A DNA stretch of 64,000 nt, taken from Sandaracinus amylolyticus (GTDB taxonomy: Bacteria; Myxococcota_A; Polyangia; Polyangiales; Sandaracinaceae). Below, one piece after another: positions 23,894 through 32,704 of the stretch (positions within the stretch are counted from its first letter, which is position 1; every line of letters starts with the position of its first letter). The stretch is taken from positions 8,680,001 through 8,744,000 of the forward strand of contig NZ_CP070225.1 of NCBI RefSeq assembly GCF_021631985.1, in the 5' to 3' direction. Made by a program: the position numbers and the translations under genes. The notes beneath the pieces were generated by a model, which saw only the letters and a list, made by a program, of their open reading frames with translations, was not told where the DNA came from and did no database searches.

Positions 23894-24529
23894 TCAGCGC
23901 TGCTCGTCGAGCGCGCGCGCGATCACCTGCTTCACGGTGTCGACCGACTGCGCACCACTGAACGCAAGTCGCTCCCCGAACACGAAGAAGGGCACGCCCG
24001 AGATCCCCTGCGACGCGACCGCGGCCGCTTCGTCGCGGGTGCGCCGGAGCTCGGCGTCGTCGCGCAGGAGCGCGCGCGCCTCGTCGGGATCGAACCCGTG
24101 CGCGCTCGCGAGCGCGACGAGCTCGTCGACCGATCCGACGTCGCGCCCTTCGAGGAAGTACGCATCGAGCAGCGCCTTCTTGAGCGCGCGCTGGGTGCCC
24201 TTGGGCGCGGCGTGGCGCAGCAGCGTGTGGGCGCGCGTGGTCGCGACGCTGCGCGTGACCTTGGTGAAGTCGAGCGGGATGCCGCTCTCTCGCGCCGCGC
24301 TCTCGACGCGCTCGAACATGCGCTCCGGCGCGACGCCGTACTTCGCGCGCAGTCGCTCGCGCAGATCGACGCCCTCGTCGGGCGTGGTCGGATCGAGCAG
24401 GAACGGATGGAACCGGACGTCGGCGCGGAGATCGGGGAACGACTCGAGCGCGAGCTCGAGCCGTCGCACCCCGATCAGACACCAGGGACACACCACGTCG
24501 CTGACCACGTCGATCGAGAGCTCGCGCAT
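23894..24529 (-). CDS. FrnE-like DsbA-family oxidoreductase
   Basis: 211 residues without a signal peptide, so cytoplasmic. The N-terminus is a thioredoxin strand followed by the CPWC active site (DVVCPWCLIG, residues about 14-17). The insertion and the cis-Pro loop GISGVPFFVFGERLAFSGAQ match the FrnE/2-hydroxychromene-2-carboxylate isomerase-like DsbA group. These proteins handle dithiol-disulfide exchange or polyketide/aromatic steps, and some support oxidative-stress survival. It lies between the GST and histidine kinase genes, with gaps of about 40 bp on each side, in a likely redox operon. Confidence 0.9.
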   Translation of the reverse strand: MRELSIDVVSDVVCPWCLIGVRRLELALESFPDLRADVRFHPFLLDPTTPDEGVDLRERLRAKYGVAPERMFERVESAARESGIPLDFTKVTRSVATTRAHTLLRHAAPKGTQRALKKALLDAYFLEGRDVGSVDELVALASAHGFDPDEARALLRDDAELRRTRDEAAAVASQGISGVPFFVFGERLAFSGAQSVDTVKQVIARALDEQR

Positions 24530-24569
24530 GCGCGCTCTCTCCTGGGGCGCAGCGCGGCGTGCGTCCAGG

Positions 24570-25178
24570 TCAGCCCTTGAACGCCTTCGCGAACGCGGGG
24601 CGGGCCATCAGGCGCCCCAGGTACGCCTGGAGCGCGGGGTGGCCCTCGAGCATCCCCATGTTGCCCGCGAGCGCGATGTCGAACCCGACCACGACGTCGG
24701 CCGCGCTGAACGCGCCGCCCACGAGCCAGTCCTGCTTCGACAGCGTCTTCACGAGGAACGGCGCCGCGGTCTTCCACGTCGCGTCGGCGCGCTCGACGAG
24801 CTCGGGACGGCGCTTGTCGGGCGGCAGGAACATCGTGTGGAACAGCCGATCGACCAGCGGTCCGTCGAGGGTCGCGGGCGCGTAGACGATCCACTGGTAC
24901 CAGCGCGCGCGCTCCGGCGTGCCGACCTTCGGCGCGAGCCCGCGATCGGCGTGCAGATCCGCGAGCTGCATGCAGATCGCGGCGGACTCGATGATCGCCT
25001 CGCCTTCGATCTCGAACGCGGGCACCCGTCCGTGCGGGTGGATCTCGAGGTAGTCGGGCTGCTTGGTGTCCTTGCGGAGATCGAGTGTCTTCAGGTCGTA
25101 CGGGATCCCGAGCTCCTCGAGGATCCATCGGACTCGGGCCCCTCGGGTCCCAGGCATCGCGGCGTCGTAGAGCTTCAT
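24570..25178 (-). CDS. Glutathione S-transferase family protein
   Basis: 202 residues. The thioredoxin-like N-domain (residues 1-78) has GTRGARVRWILEELGIPYD, the loop HPHGRVPAFEIEGEAIIESAAIC with the cis-Pro and the ES glutathione-binding pair. The C-domain is all-helical and contains the conserved SAADVVVGFDIAL motif (N-capping Ser/Asp). Substrate unknown. It is the first gene of the GST-FrnE-kinase series and is divergent from the lipoprotein gene at 25267. Confidence 0.9.
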   Translation of the reverse strand: MKLYDAAMPGTRGARVRWILEELGIPYDLKTLDLRKDTKQPDYLEIHPHGRVPAFEIEGEAIIESAAICMQLADLHADRGLAPKVGTPERARWYQWIVYAPATLDGPLVDRLFHTMFLPPDKRRPELVERADATWKTAAPFLVKTLSKQDWLVGGAFSAADVVVGFDIALAGNMGMLEGHPALQAYLGRLMARPAFAKAFKG

Positions 25179-25266
25179 CGTGTCGTGGCTCCTCTTCCCC
25201 CGCGCGCGAGAGTATCCCGAGCGCAGCGAGTGACGGACGATCGGTGTGACCACCAAGGCGGATCGG

Positions 25267-26685
25267 ATGCGATCGCTCGTCTTGGTGTCCTTCCTCGTGC
25301 TCGCCGCGTGCGGTGAGGCTCCTCGCGTCGACGCGGACGGTGGCGTCGTCGACGACGCATCGACGCCTCCGCCTTCCGAGCGCGACGTGCGTGTGCCCGA
25401 TCGCGCGGTGATCGCGTGGATGCGCACCGATCCCTCGGACACCTGGTGGCTCGAGGAGCGCATCGCGCCGATCGCGCAGGTGCAGGGCGATCGCGATCCC
25501 GGTGTGCGCGCGATCGTGCGCGCCGGGAGCGACGGTGCGCGCGTGGTGGTGTGGGAGCCCGCGGCGAGCGACCGCTTGATCGATGCGGTGCTGCACCCGT
25601 CGGGCGAGTGGACCGCATCGGGCGTCGACGATCGGTGGCGGCCGTTCCTCGCGCGCGGCGATCGCGACGGGATGCGGGCGCGCGTGGTGCTCGAAGATCC
25701 GACGCTCGCGGACGAGCCCGGCGCGTGGCTCCCGAGCGCGACGCGGGACGCGCTGCGCGTCGGCCTGGTCAGCGCGCCCTCGGTGCGCCTCGTCGCCGAC
25801 GGCGAGGACGTGCTCGTCGTGCTGATGAACGACTCGCACGCGGTGCTCGCGTATCGCGTGCAGTGGCGCGACGAGGAGATCGAGCGCCTCTCGCGCACGT
25901 TGGTCTCGCCCGCGACCGGCATGCTGCCCGCCCTTCCGATGGGCGGGAGCTACGACCCCTTCGACGCGATGTGGGCGCAGTTCCTGGTGTTCGCGGCGAG
26001 CGACGGAGCGGGCCGCACCTACGTCGCGTGCTTCGCGGACCGCTCGCGCCTCGGCGCGCACAACGTGTACTTCGGCACCGAGCACGCGCTGCTGCGCACG
26101 CCGGAGTCCGGCACCTATCGCCCGAGCGACGTGCTCGTGGTGCGCATCGATCGCGACGGCACCCACGCATGGTCGCGCGTGGTCGGCACGGTCGATCGCG
26201 ACGACCTGGTGTTCGGCATCGCGGCATCGGGCGAGCGCGTCGCGGTGATCGGCCGCAGCCGCCGCGAGGGCGGCCACGACAACACCGAGCTCCACGTGAT
26301 GATCGCGCCGCTCTCCGCCGACGGCACCGTCGCCGCGACGATCACCTGGGACGCGCTCGACTCGGGGATCGCGCAGGCCGCGACGTTCGACGCCGGAGGC
26401 ACGCTCTGGGTCGGCGGCACCGAGGGCTGGACCCAGAACCCCGACGGCTTGAGCGTGCTCCGCGACGGGCACCCGTTCGTGGTGCGCGTCGCGGGCGGCG
26501 AGATCGCACGCGCGGACGACGTGCTGCCCGAGACGCACGGGCACGCCGAGCTGCGCGCGCTCGCGGTGCAGGGCGGTCGCGTGTGGGCGGCGGGGCTCGA
26601 GAACGGACCGCTCACGCACACCCACGATGCGGACCCGTCGCGCGTCCGCTCGGACGCGTGGTGGACGTATTCACCCCATGAATGA
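25267..26685 (+). CDS. Predicted lipoprotein, propeller-like
   Basis: 472 residues from the ATG at 25267, which places the signal peptide MRSLVLVSFLVLAACGEAP at the N-terminus; a GTG at 25246 adds seven residues. A D/V/G linker follows the lipidated Cys. The mature part has repeated beta-blade-like segments (DDLVFGIAASGERVAVIGRS, AATFDAGGTLWVGGTEGW and RALAVQGGRVWAAGLE), suggesting a divergent WD/Kelch-like propeller. No catalytic motif was found. The stop overlaps the start of the downstream GNAT gene (ATGA, 26682-26685). Confidence 0.78.
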   Translation: MRSLVLVSFLVLAACGEAPRVDADGGVVDDASTPPPSERDVRVPDRAVIAWMRTDPSDTWWLEERIAPIAQVQGDRDPGVRAIVRAGSDGARVVVWEPAASDRLIDAVLHPSGEWTASGVDDRWRPFLARGDRDGMRARVVLEDPTLADEPGAWLPSATRDALRVGLVSAPSVRLVADGEDVLVVLMNDSHAVLAYRVQWRDEEIERLSRTLVSPATGMLPALPMGGSYDPFDAMWAQFLVFAASDGAGRTYVACFADRSRLGAHNVYFGTEHALLRTPESGTYRPSDVLVVRIDRDGTHAWSRVVGTVDRDDLVFGIAASGERVAVIGRSRREGGHDNTELHVMIAPLSADGTVAATITWDALDSGIAQAATFDAGGTLWVGGTEGWTQNPDGLSVLRDGHPFVVRVAGGEIARADDVLPETHGHAELRALAVQGGRVWAAGLENGPLTHTHDADPSRVRSDAWWTYSPHE

Positions 26686-27668
26686 CTCGGCGCGGACCTA
26701 TCATCGCGCGCGTGCCGACGTTCGATCCCCAGCGGCTCCGCGCCTCGTTCTTCGCGCCGATCGATCGGCCGGGGATCGTGCTCGCGCCGGCGGAGCGCGC
26801 GAGCGATCGATTTGCGGGCGCCGAGCTGGTGCTCCAAGGGGTTCGTGAGCGGAGCCCGCGCTTCTCGGTCAGCGTGGTCGCGCTCGAGAGCGCGATCGCC
26901 GCGGGGCGACTGCGCGGGGATCTCGTCGCGTCGGTGCGGCGCGACGATGCGATGGTCGGCCTCCTCTGGGTCGAGGCGCACGGGCCGGCGTCGACCGTCG
27001 AGCTCTACGTGCGCGAGATCGTGATGCGCGCCGATCAACGCGGCGCCGGGCTCGGCGGCGCGCTGCTGGCGCGGCTCGAGCGCGCGGCCCGCGACGCCTC
27101 GGCGCGCGCGCTGACGCTCGACTTCATGGAGGACAACCCGCGGGTCGCGCCGCTCTATGCGCGCGCGGGGTTCGAGCGCGTCGGCGTCGATCTCGACGCC
27201 CGCGCGGAGCACGTCGTGGAGCGCTCGCGCGCGGCGCGCAGCTTCGATGCGGCGCGTGATCTCGAGGCGGTGATCGAGCTCGTGCAGGCGCGGCGGCTCG
27301 CGTGCGACTTCCGCAACCCGCTGGTCGCGCGCGACGAGATCCGGCGGCGCTTGCTCGCGCTGGGCCCCGATCAGCGCGTCGTGCTGCTCGAGGACGAGCG
27401 CGCCGTGTTCGGGCTCGCGTGGTGCGAGCTCGTGCCCTCGGCGCTCGACGGCGCGCTCGTGTGCGTCGTGCGCGTCCTCCACGTCGAGCCCGATCGTCCT
27501 GCGTCGATGCTCGGTGATCTGCTCGACGCGGTGCGCATCGAGGTCGCGCCGCGACGTCCCGTGCGCTTCGCGATCACGGTGTGGTCGACGCGCGAGGACT
27601 GGCTCGAGACGCTCTGCGCGCGCGGCGCGCGCGTCGCGCGGCACAAGCTTCGGAAGGCACTCCTCTAA
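26682..27668 (+). CDS. GNAT family N-acetyltransferase
   Basis: 328 residues. An acetyl-CoA-binding signature, VRADQRGAGLGGALLARLERAARD-like (here MRADQRGAGLGGALLARL), lies near residue 115-130, followed by LDFMEDNPRVAPLYARAGFERVGVDL, the classical GNAT end. The C-terminal 140 residues (FRNPLVARDEI to the end) form a second, degenerate acyltransferase-like half. The acceptor is unknown. The start codon overlaps the upstream lipoprotein stop by 4 bp, and the 3' end overlaps the convergent MutS-like gene by 4 bp. Confidence 0.85.
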   Translation: MTRRGPIIARVPTFDPQRLRASFFAPIDRPGIVLAPAERASDRFAGAELVLQGVRERSPRFSVSVVALESAIAAGRLRGDLVASVRRDDAMVGLLWVEAHGPASTVELYVREIVMRADQRGAGLGGALLARLERAARDASARALTLDFMEDNPRVAPLYARAGFERVGVDLDARAEHVVERSRAARSFDAARDLEAVIELVQARRLACDFRNPLVARDEIRRRLLALGPDQRVVLLEDERAVFGLAWCELVPSALDGALVCVVRVLHVEPDRPASMLGDLLDAVRIEVAPRRPVRFAITVWSTREDWLETLCARGARVARHKLRKALL

Positions 27669-29401
27669 CCGCGGAGCTTCGCCTCGACGAGCTTGCTCAG
27701 CTCCGCCTCGGTCACGCCGAGGCGCGCTGCGACCTTGTGCGCGAGCGACGTGGTCGCGACGCCGGGCACGAACTGGTAGGTCGGCTTCTCCTCGGGATCG
27801 AGCTCGACCTGCAGGAACGCGAGGCTCTCGACCGGGCGCTCTCGGTCGAGCCGCGCGGCGAGGCCGAGGAAGTGCGTGCTCACGAACACCTGGGGGCGCA
27901 GCCGCGGAAGCAGCGAGACCACCATCGCGAAGATGTCCTCGCCCTCGTTGGGGTTCGTGCCCGAGCACAGCTCGTCGAGGATCGCGACGCTGCCCGGCTG
28001 GAGCTGCTCGAAGAGCTGACGGATGCGCATCAGCTCGGTGCCCAGGCGTCCCTCGACCTGCGCCGCGTCGCCGTCGGTGACCAGCGAGAGGAACAAGTTC
28101 GGAGCCCGAACGATCCGCGCCTGGGCCGCGGGCACGAAGAGCCCGACCTGACCCAGCAGCTGCGTCAGCGCGAGCGACTGCAAGAGCCGCGTTTTTCCCC
28201 CGGAATTCGGCCCGGTGATCACCACCAGCGCGTCGTGGCGCGGCACCGGCACGTCGCACGGGATCGGCGTCACGTCCTGGAGGAAGAGCAGCGGGTTGAA
28301 GAGCCGCTCGATCGCGCGCTCGCCCTCGCCGTCGAGGATCTCGGGCAGGCACACCTCGAGGCCCTTGGCGCGCGCGAGATCGCGGAAGCCGAGCGCCGCG
28401 AGGTAGGTCTCGATCGGGCCGGTGCTCGCGAGGATCGCGACGACGTCGTCGGCGAGCGGCGCGAACACCTCCTCGAGCAGGCGCACCACGACCTCGCTCT
28501 CGCCGTAGCGATAGCCGCGCAGGAACGAGAGCATGCGCTGGAAGAAGCGACCGATCGGCCCGGGTAGGATCGAGGTCTCGGTCTCGCGGATCGCGAGCAC
28601 GCCGAAGCCGCGGATCGTCCCGTCCGATCCGAGGCGCAGCCGCACGTCGACCGTCGCGAGGTTCCCCTCGACGTCGACGAGCTGCACGAGACGCGACCAC
28701 GCCTCGCGACCGCGCACCCGCTGCCCGAGATCACGAAGCCGAGAGAGCACGCTCTGCGCGCCCTCGAATCCGTCGGCCATCGCCTCGACGCAACGGCGCA
28801 GCGCGACCAGCACGCCGACCTTGCGCCGCACGAGGTTGGGCTCGGTGCCGGTCGAGAGCTCGAGCGCCTCGCGCAGCCGCCGCACCGCGAGGTACACCCG
28901 CTCGAGATCGCCGCGCATCGCCGGCTTCTCGACGAGCTCGGCGAGCACGCGCTGCCGCGTCGCTCCGTCGATCGCGTGCGCGGGCGGGGTCTCGAGCACG
29001 CGGCGCAGCACCTTCGCGTTCGCGTCGAGGTGCGCGCCCTCGATCGTCACGCGCAGGCTGCTGCGCACGAGCTCGTCGAGGTAGAGCTGCGACGCGAACG
29101 CCGCGGGATCGAAGGTGCTGGGCGCGAGGGGCAGGGCCTCGATCAGCGTGTCGAACACGCCCTCGCAGTCGCCGCCCTCGAACGCGAAGCGCACGAGCTC
29201 CGACGAGCCGCGCAGATCGCCCCACGCGCGCGGCTCCGCGTGCAGCAGGTCGGGCACCATCGGCCCGCTGAGCGCGGGCTTCGCGCCGACCGGCTGCACG
29301 TAGAAGCTCGGAGGGCCGCCCGCATCGGCGCCCGCAGGCAGCGCACGCCGCCTGCGACGCAGGCTCTCCGAGGTCGATCGTCGTCCGAGCACGAGGCGCA
29401 C
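27665..29401 (-). CDS. MutS-family ATPase (MutS-like, no mismatch-recognition domain)
   Basis: 578 residues, GTG start preceded by AGGT. The ATPase has Walker A GPNSGGKT at 397-404, Walker B VAILDELCSGTNPNEGE near 457, a STH switch His (FVSTHFLG) and VPGVATTSLAHKVAARLG near the end. Upstream is a helical clamp-like region (about 100-300). The N-terminal mismatch-binding domain of MutS1 and the Smr domain of MutS2 are both absent, so it belongs to the smaller MutS-like group of unclear role (ribosome rescue or recombination control have been proposed for relatives). The first ~48 residues look poorly conserved, so a later start is possible. Confidence 0.85.
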   Translation of the reverse strand: MRLVLGRRSTSESLRRRRRALPAGADAGGPPSFYVQPVGAKPALSGPMVPDLLHAEPRAWGDLRGSSELVRFAFEGGDCEGVFDTLIEALPLAPSTFDPAAFASQLYLDELVRSSLRVTIEGAHLDANAKVLRRVLETPPAHAIDGATRQRVLAELVEKPAMRGDLERVYLAVRRLREALELSTGTEPNLVRRKVGVLVALRRCVEAMADGFEGAQSVLSRLRDLGQRVRGREAWSRLVQLVDVEGNLATVDVRLRLGSDGTIRGFGVLAIRETETSILPGPIGRFFQRMLSFLRGYRYGESEVVVRLLEEVFAPLADDVVAILASTGPIETYLAALGFRDLARAKGLEVCLPEILDGEGERAIERLFNPLLFLQDVTPIPCDVPVPRHDALVVITGPNSGGKTRLLQSLALTQLLGQVGLFVPAAQARIVRAPNLFLSLVTDGDAAQVEGRLGTELMRIRQLFEQLQPGSVAILDELCSGTNPNEGEDIFAMVVSLLPRLRPQVFVSTHFLGLAARLDRERPVESLAFLQVELDPEEKPTYQFVPGVATTSLAHKVAARLGVTEAELSKLVEAKLRG

Positions 29402-29476
29402 GTTCTACCTGATCTCGAAGGCGGACACCTCACGCGCGCCGAGGTTCCCGCCCGTTCGATCAGGACGGCCCCGGAG

Positions 29477-30001
29477 CTAGTCGACGAAGATCGTGCCGAC
29501 CATCCCCACCGTCGCGTGGGGCACGCAGTAGTAGCCGTACGCGCCCGCGGGGCTCATCACGAAGCTCGCGGTGTCGCCGCTCCCGTGAGGCGCCGTCGGC
29601 AGCGGCGTGGTGCCCGCCGCGTCGGGGACGAGCGTCCCGCCGATCACGCGTCCGGCCTGCAGCGGGTGCGACGAGAAGTTGCCGACGAAGGTGACCGTGG
29701 TGCCCGCCGTGACCGCGATGCACGCCGGCGAGTACGCCTGCGACTCGTCGCTGAAGTGGATCTCGACGCTCTCGCGATCGGTGAGATCGGCCGCGACGCC
29801 GCGCGAGCAACCGTGGATCGTCGGCCCGGCATCGCTCGCGCCCGCGTCGGGCTCGACCGCCGCGTCGGGCGCGCCGGCATCGCTCGAGTGCGCGTGACCG
29901 GCGTCGGGCGCCGACGCGTCGATCGCATCCGGCGCGACGTCCTCGGGCTCGCCGCACGCTGCGAGCCCGAGCGCGACCACCAGCACGATCGCGCGACGCA
30001 T
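29477..30001 (-). CDS. Cupredoxin (plastocyanin-like) lipoprotein
   Basis: 174 residues. The signal peptide IVLVVALGLAACGEP is followed by a long D/A/G/P-rich linker (residues 20-62) with a His-rich spot (DAGHAHSSDAG). The cupredoxin domain (about 70-174) carries copper ligands in type-1 order: His in NFSSHPLQ, then Cys, His and Met in YYCVPHATVGMVG. It is a likely surface-anchored blue-copper electron carrier. Its ATG shares one base with the stop of the ABC-F gene (TGATG), so the two are probably one transcript. Confidence 0.88.
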   Translation of the reverse strand: MRRAIVLVVALGLAACGEPEDVAPDAIDASAPDAGHAHSSDAGAPDAAVEPDAGASDAGPTIHGCSRGVAADLTDRESVEIHFSDESQAYSPACIAVTAGTTVTFVGNFSSHPLQAGRVIGGTLVPDAAGTTPLPTAPHGSGDTASFVMSPAGAYGYYCVPHATVGMVGTIFVD

Positions 30002-31623
30002 CAGCGCACGCCCGGCGCTTCGTAGCCCGTCTGCGACACGTACTCGACGTACCCGCCGCCGTACACGCGCGGACCGTTCTCGTGCCCGACCTCGAGCACG
30101 CGGTTCGAGAGCGAGCGCAGGAACGAGCGATCGTGCGAGACGAAGATCATCGTGCCCTCGAAGTCCGCGAGCGACTTCGTGAGCATCTCCTTGGTCGCGA
30201 GATCGAGGTGGTTCGTCGGCTCGTCGAGCACCAGGAAATTCGGCGGCTCGTAGAGCATCTTCGCGAGCACGAGCCGCGCCTTCTCACCGCCCGAGAGCAC
30301 GCGGCACTTCTTCTCGACGTCGTCGCCCGAGAAGCCGAACGCGCCGGCGCAGGTGCGCAGCGATCCCAGCGACGCGCGCGGATGCGCGTCCTGCAGCGAG
30401 TCGATCACGGTGCGATCGGGATCGAGCACCTCCATCGCGTGCTGCGCGAAGTACCCGAGCTTCACGCTCGCGCCGACCGTCACCGCGCCCACATCGGGCG
30501 TGGACTCGCCGACGATCAGCTTGAGCAGCGTGCTCTTGCCGGCGCCGTTGATGCCCATCACGCACCACCGCTCGCGACGGCGGATCAGGAAGTCGAAGCC
30601 GCGGTAGATGCGCTTCGATCCGTAGCCCTTCTCGACGTGCTCGAGCTTCACCACGTCGTCGCCCGAGCGCGGCGGCTTGGGGAAGTCGAACTCGATCACG
30701 CGACGGCGCTTGGGCGGCTCGATCTTCTCGATCTTCTCGAGCTTCTTCACGCGCGACTGGACCTGCGCCGCGTGCGAGGCGCGCGCCTTGAAGCGCGCGA
30801 TGAACGCCTCTTCCTTTGCGAGCATCGCCTGCTGCCGCGCGAACTGCGCTTCCTGCTGCTGCGCCGCGATCGCGCGCTGCTGCTCGTAGAAGTCGTAGTT
30901 GCCGGAGTAGGTCGTGAGCTCGCCGCCGTCGATCTCGACGATCTTCGTGACCAGGCGGTTCATGAACTCGCGATCGTGCGAGGTCATGATCAGCGCGCCC
31001 TCGAAGTCGCGCAGGAAGCGCTCGAGCCAGAGGATCGACTCGATGTCGAGGTGGTTCGTGGGCTCGTCGAGGAGCAGCGCGCTGGGCTTCATCAGCAGGA
31101 TGCGCGCGAGCGCGACGCGCATCTTCCAACCGCCCGAGAGCTTGCCGACGTCGCCCGCGATCACCTCGGGCGCGAAGCCGAGGCCGGCGAGGATCTCCTG
31201 GGCGCGCGACTCGAGGCCGTAGCCGTCGAGCTCGTCGAAGCGCGCCTGCACCTCGCCGAAGCGCGCGACGATCTTGTCGAGCTCGTCGGCGCGCGCCGGG
31301 TCCGCCATCGCGGCCTCGAGCTCGTGGAGCTCGTGCGCGACCTTCGAGACCTCGCCGGCGCCCGCCATCGTCTCCTCGAGCACGGTGCGCCCCGACATCT
31401 CGCCGACGTCCTGGGAGAAGTGCCCGATCGTGACGTTCTTCTCGATGACGATGCCGCCCGAGTCGGGCGCCTCGTCCTTCACGACCATCCGGAAGATCGT
31501 CGACTTTCCTGCGCCGTTGGGGCCGACGAGGCCGACCTTCTCGCCCTTGAAGACGCTCATCGAGGCGTCGAGGAAGAGGATCTGGCCGCCGTGCTGCTTG
31601 CTGACCGAGTCGAGACGAATCAC
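30001..31623 (-). CDS. ABC-F family ATPase
   Basis: 540 residues with two ABC cassettes and no membrane segment. Cassette 1 has GPNGAGKST, LSGGWKMRVALARILL and LLLDEPTNHLD; cassette 2 has GINGAGKST, LSGGEKARLVLAKML and LVLDEPTNHLD. The interdomain linker (residues about 240-320) is a charged coiled coil (AAQQQEAQFARQQ, then VKKLEKIEKIEPPKRRR). ABC-F proteins bind ribosomes and either relieve stalls or give antibiotic protection; this one resembles the housekeeping YbiT/EttA-like group. The cupredoxin gene overlaps its stop. Confidence 0.93.
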   Translation of the reverse strand: MIRLDSVSKQHGGQILFLDASMSVFKGEKVGLVGPNGAGKSTIFRMVVKDEAPDSGGIVIEKNVTIGHFSQDVGEMSGRTVLEETMAGAGEVSKVAHELHELEAAMADPARADELDKIVARFGEVQARFDELDGYGLESRAQEILAGLGFAPEVIAGDVGKLSGGWKMRVALARILLMKPSALLLDEPTNHLDIESILWLERFLRDFEGALIMTSHDREFMNRLVTKIVEIDGGELTTYSGNYDFYEQQRAIAAQQQEAQFARQQAMLAKEEAFIARFKARASHAAQVQSRVKKLEKIEKIEPPKRRRVIEFDFPKPPRSGDDVVKLEHVEKGYGSKRIYRGFDFLIRRRERWCVMGINGAGKSTLLKLIVGESTPDVGAVTVGASVKLGYFAQHAMEVLDPDRTVIDSLQDAHPRASLGSLRTCAGAFGFSGDDVEKKCRVLSGGEKARLVLAKMLYEPPNFLVLDEPTNHLDLATKEMLTKSLADFEGTMIFVSHDRSFLRSLSNRVLEVGHENGPRVYGGGYVEYVSQTGYEAPGVR

Positions 31624-31697
31624 GAGGCGCGGAGGTTCGCAGACGTGAGACGCAGCGCAAGCGGAGGCCGCGAGGGGACGCTGCTATCCTGATCCGC

Positions 31698-31975
31698 ATG
31701 GAAGCTCGCGACCTGCGCCGGATGACGGTCGAGGAGTACATCACGCTCGATCGCGCGAGCGACGAGCGCTGGGAGTACGTGAACGGCGCAGCGTTCGCGA
31801 TGGCGGGCGGAAGCCCCGAGAACGCGTTGGTCGCCACCAACGCGGCGCTGGCGCTCCGGAACGCGGCAAGTGGCTCGTCACGACGGGTGTGCGCGAGGGG
31901 ACCGTCGAGCTCGAGTCGATCGGCGCGACGCTCGAGGTCGCGGAGCTCTGGGCCGATCTCGATCGACTGCGCTGA
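31698..31975 (+). pseudogene. Uma2-family (DUF820) nuclease remnant with internal deletion
   Basis: The first ~55 codons encode a typical Uma2 N-terminus (MTVEEYITLDRASDERWEYVNG, then AFAMAGGSPENALVATNAALAL). After about 31862 the frame changes, and the +1 frame gives the family's C-terminal end (GKWLVTTGVREGTVELESIGATLEVAELW, ending in TGA at 31973-31975). About 100 central residues, including most of the nuclease core, are missing. The unshifted frame reads on to 31982 as meaningless Ser/Arg. A decayed gene beside the fungal-wall operon. Confidence 0.82.
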
Positions 31976-31978
31976 CCC

Positions 31979-32704
31979 CTAGGGGCAGAAGACGATCTCC
32001 CAGTCTTCCCCGGCGCAGGCGCGGACCGGGCTCGGGTCTTCGCCGCGCTGGTCGTCGCCCGACCACGCGTAGCCGTCGTCGCACGACTCGAAGTAGAGCG
32101 CGACCTCGCTCTCGGGGTCGTCGCGATCCGGGCTGACGCACGAGACGAGCTCGCCCGACGCGTCCTCGACGCGGCCGACGTCGGGGCACTCGGTGAGCAG
32201 CGCCGGATCGTCGCAGACCAGCGTGTCGCAGTCGGGCCGCGCGAGCGGCGTGATGCGCATCGTGAGGTTGTGCGCGTCGACGTGGCTGATGTTGTACCAG
32301 TCGAAGTCGTGGAAGTCGGTGTTGAACGTGAGCTCCGCGAGCGTGTGGCGCTCGGGGCCCGGATCGTCACCGAGGAACCCCCAGTAGCGCTTCGCGGAGA
32401 GCTCTTCCTCCGCGCTGCCGATGTCGCGGCACGCGATGGTGCCGGGCGCGATCGTCGCGCCCTCGATGTCGCTTCCGCGCATCTCGAGCATTCTTGAACA
32501 ACCGTTCACGAACACGAGCGTGGTGCGTCCGTCGCCGTCGACCGCGCAGTCCTGCTCGACCGGCGCCGCGTCGGTGTCGCTCGGCTGCGCGTCGCGCGTG
32601 CTCGGCCGCGCGTCGTGCGCCACCCCGGCATCGCCCTCGCTCGCCGGAGGGCTGCCGCAGCCGAGCAGGCCCAGAAGCGCGCCGATCACCGCGATTCTCG
32701 TCAT
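31979..32704 (-). CDS. Thaumatin-like lipoprotein
   Basis: 241 residues. The signal peptide AVIGALLGLLGCGSPP gives lipidated Cys16, followed by a D/A/P/S linker to about 50. The domain has the thaumatin start (TTLVFVNGCSRMLEM) and its core signature: AELTFN at 123-128 and DWYNISHVDAHNLTMRITP (key residues Y-x-I-S-x-V-D-x-x-N-x-x-M, 137-149). Multiple Cys follow. Thaumatin-like proteins bind or hydrolyse beta-1,3-glucans and attack fungi. It is the last gene of the three-gene operon; its ATG overlaps the GH128 stop by 4 bp and is preceded by GAGGAG. Confidence 0.85.
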   Translation of the reverse strand: MTRIAVIGALLGLLGCGSPPASEGDAGVAHDARPSTRDAQPSDTDAAPVEQDCAVDGDGRTTLVFVNGCSRMLEMRGSDIEGATIAPGTIACRDIGSAEEELSAKRYWGFLGDDPGPERHTLAELTFNTDFHDFDWYNISHVDAHNLTMRITPLARPDCDTLVCDDPALLTECPDVGRVEDASGELVSCVSPDRDDPESEVALYFESCDDGYAWSGDDQRGEDPSPVRACAGEDWEIVFCP

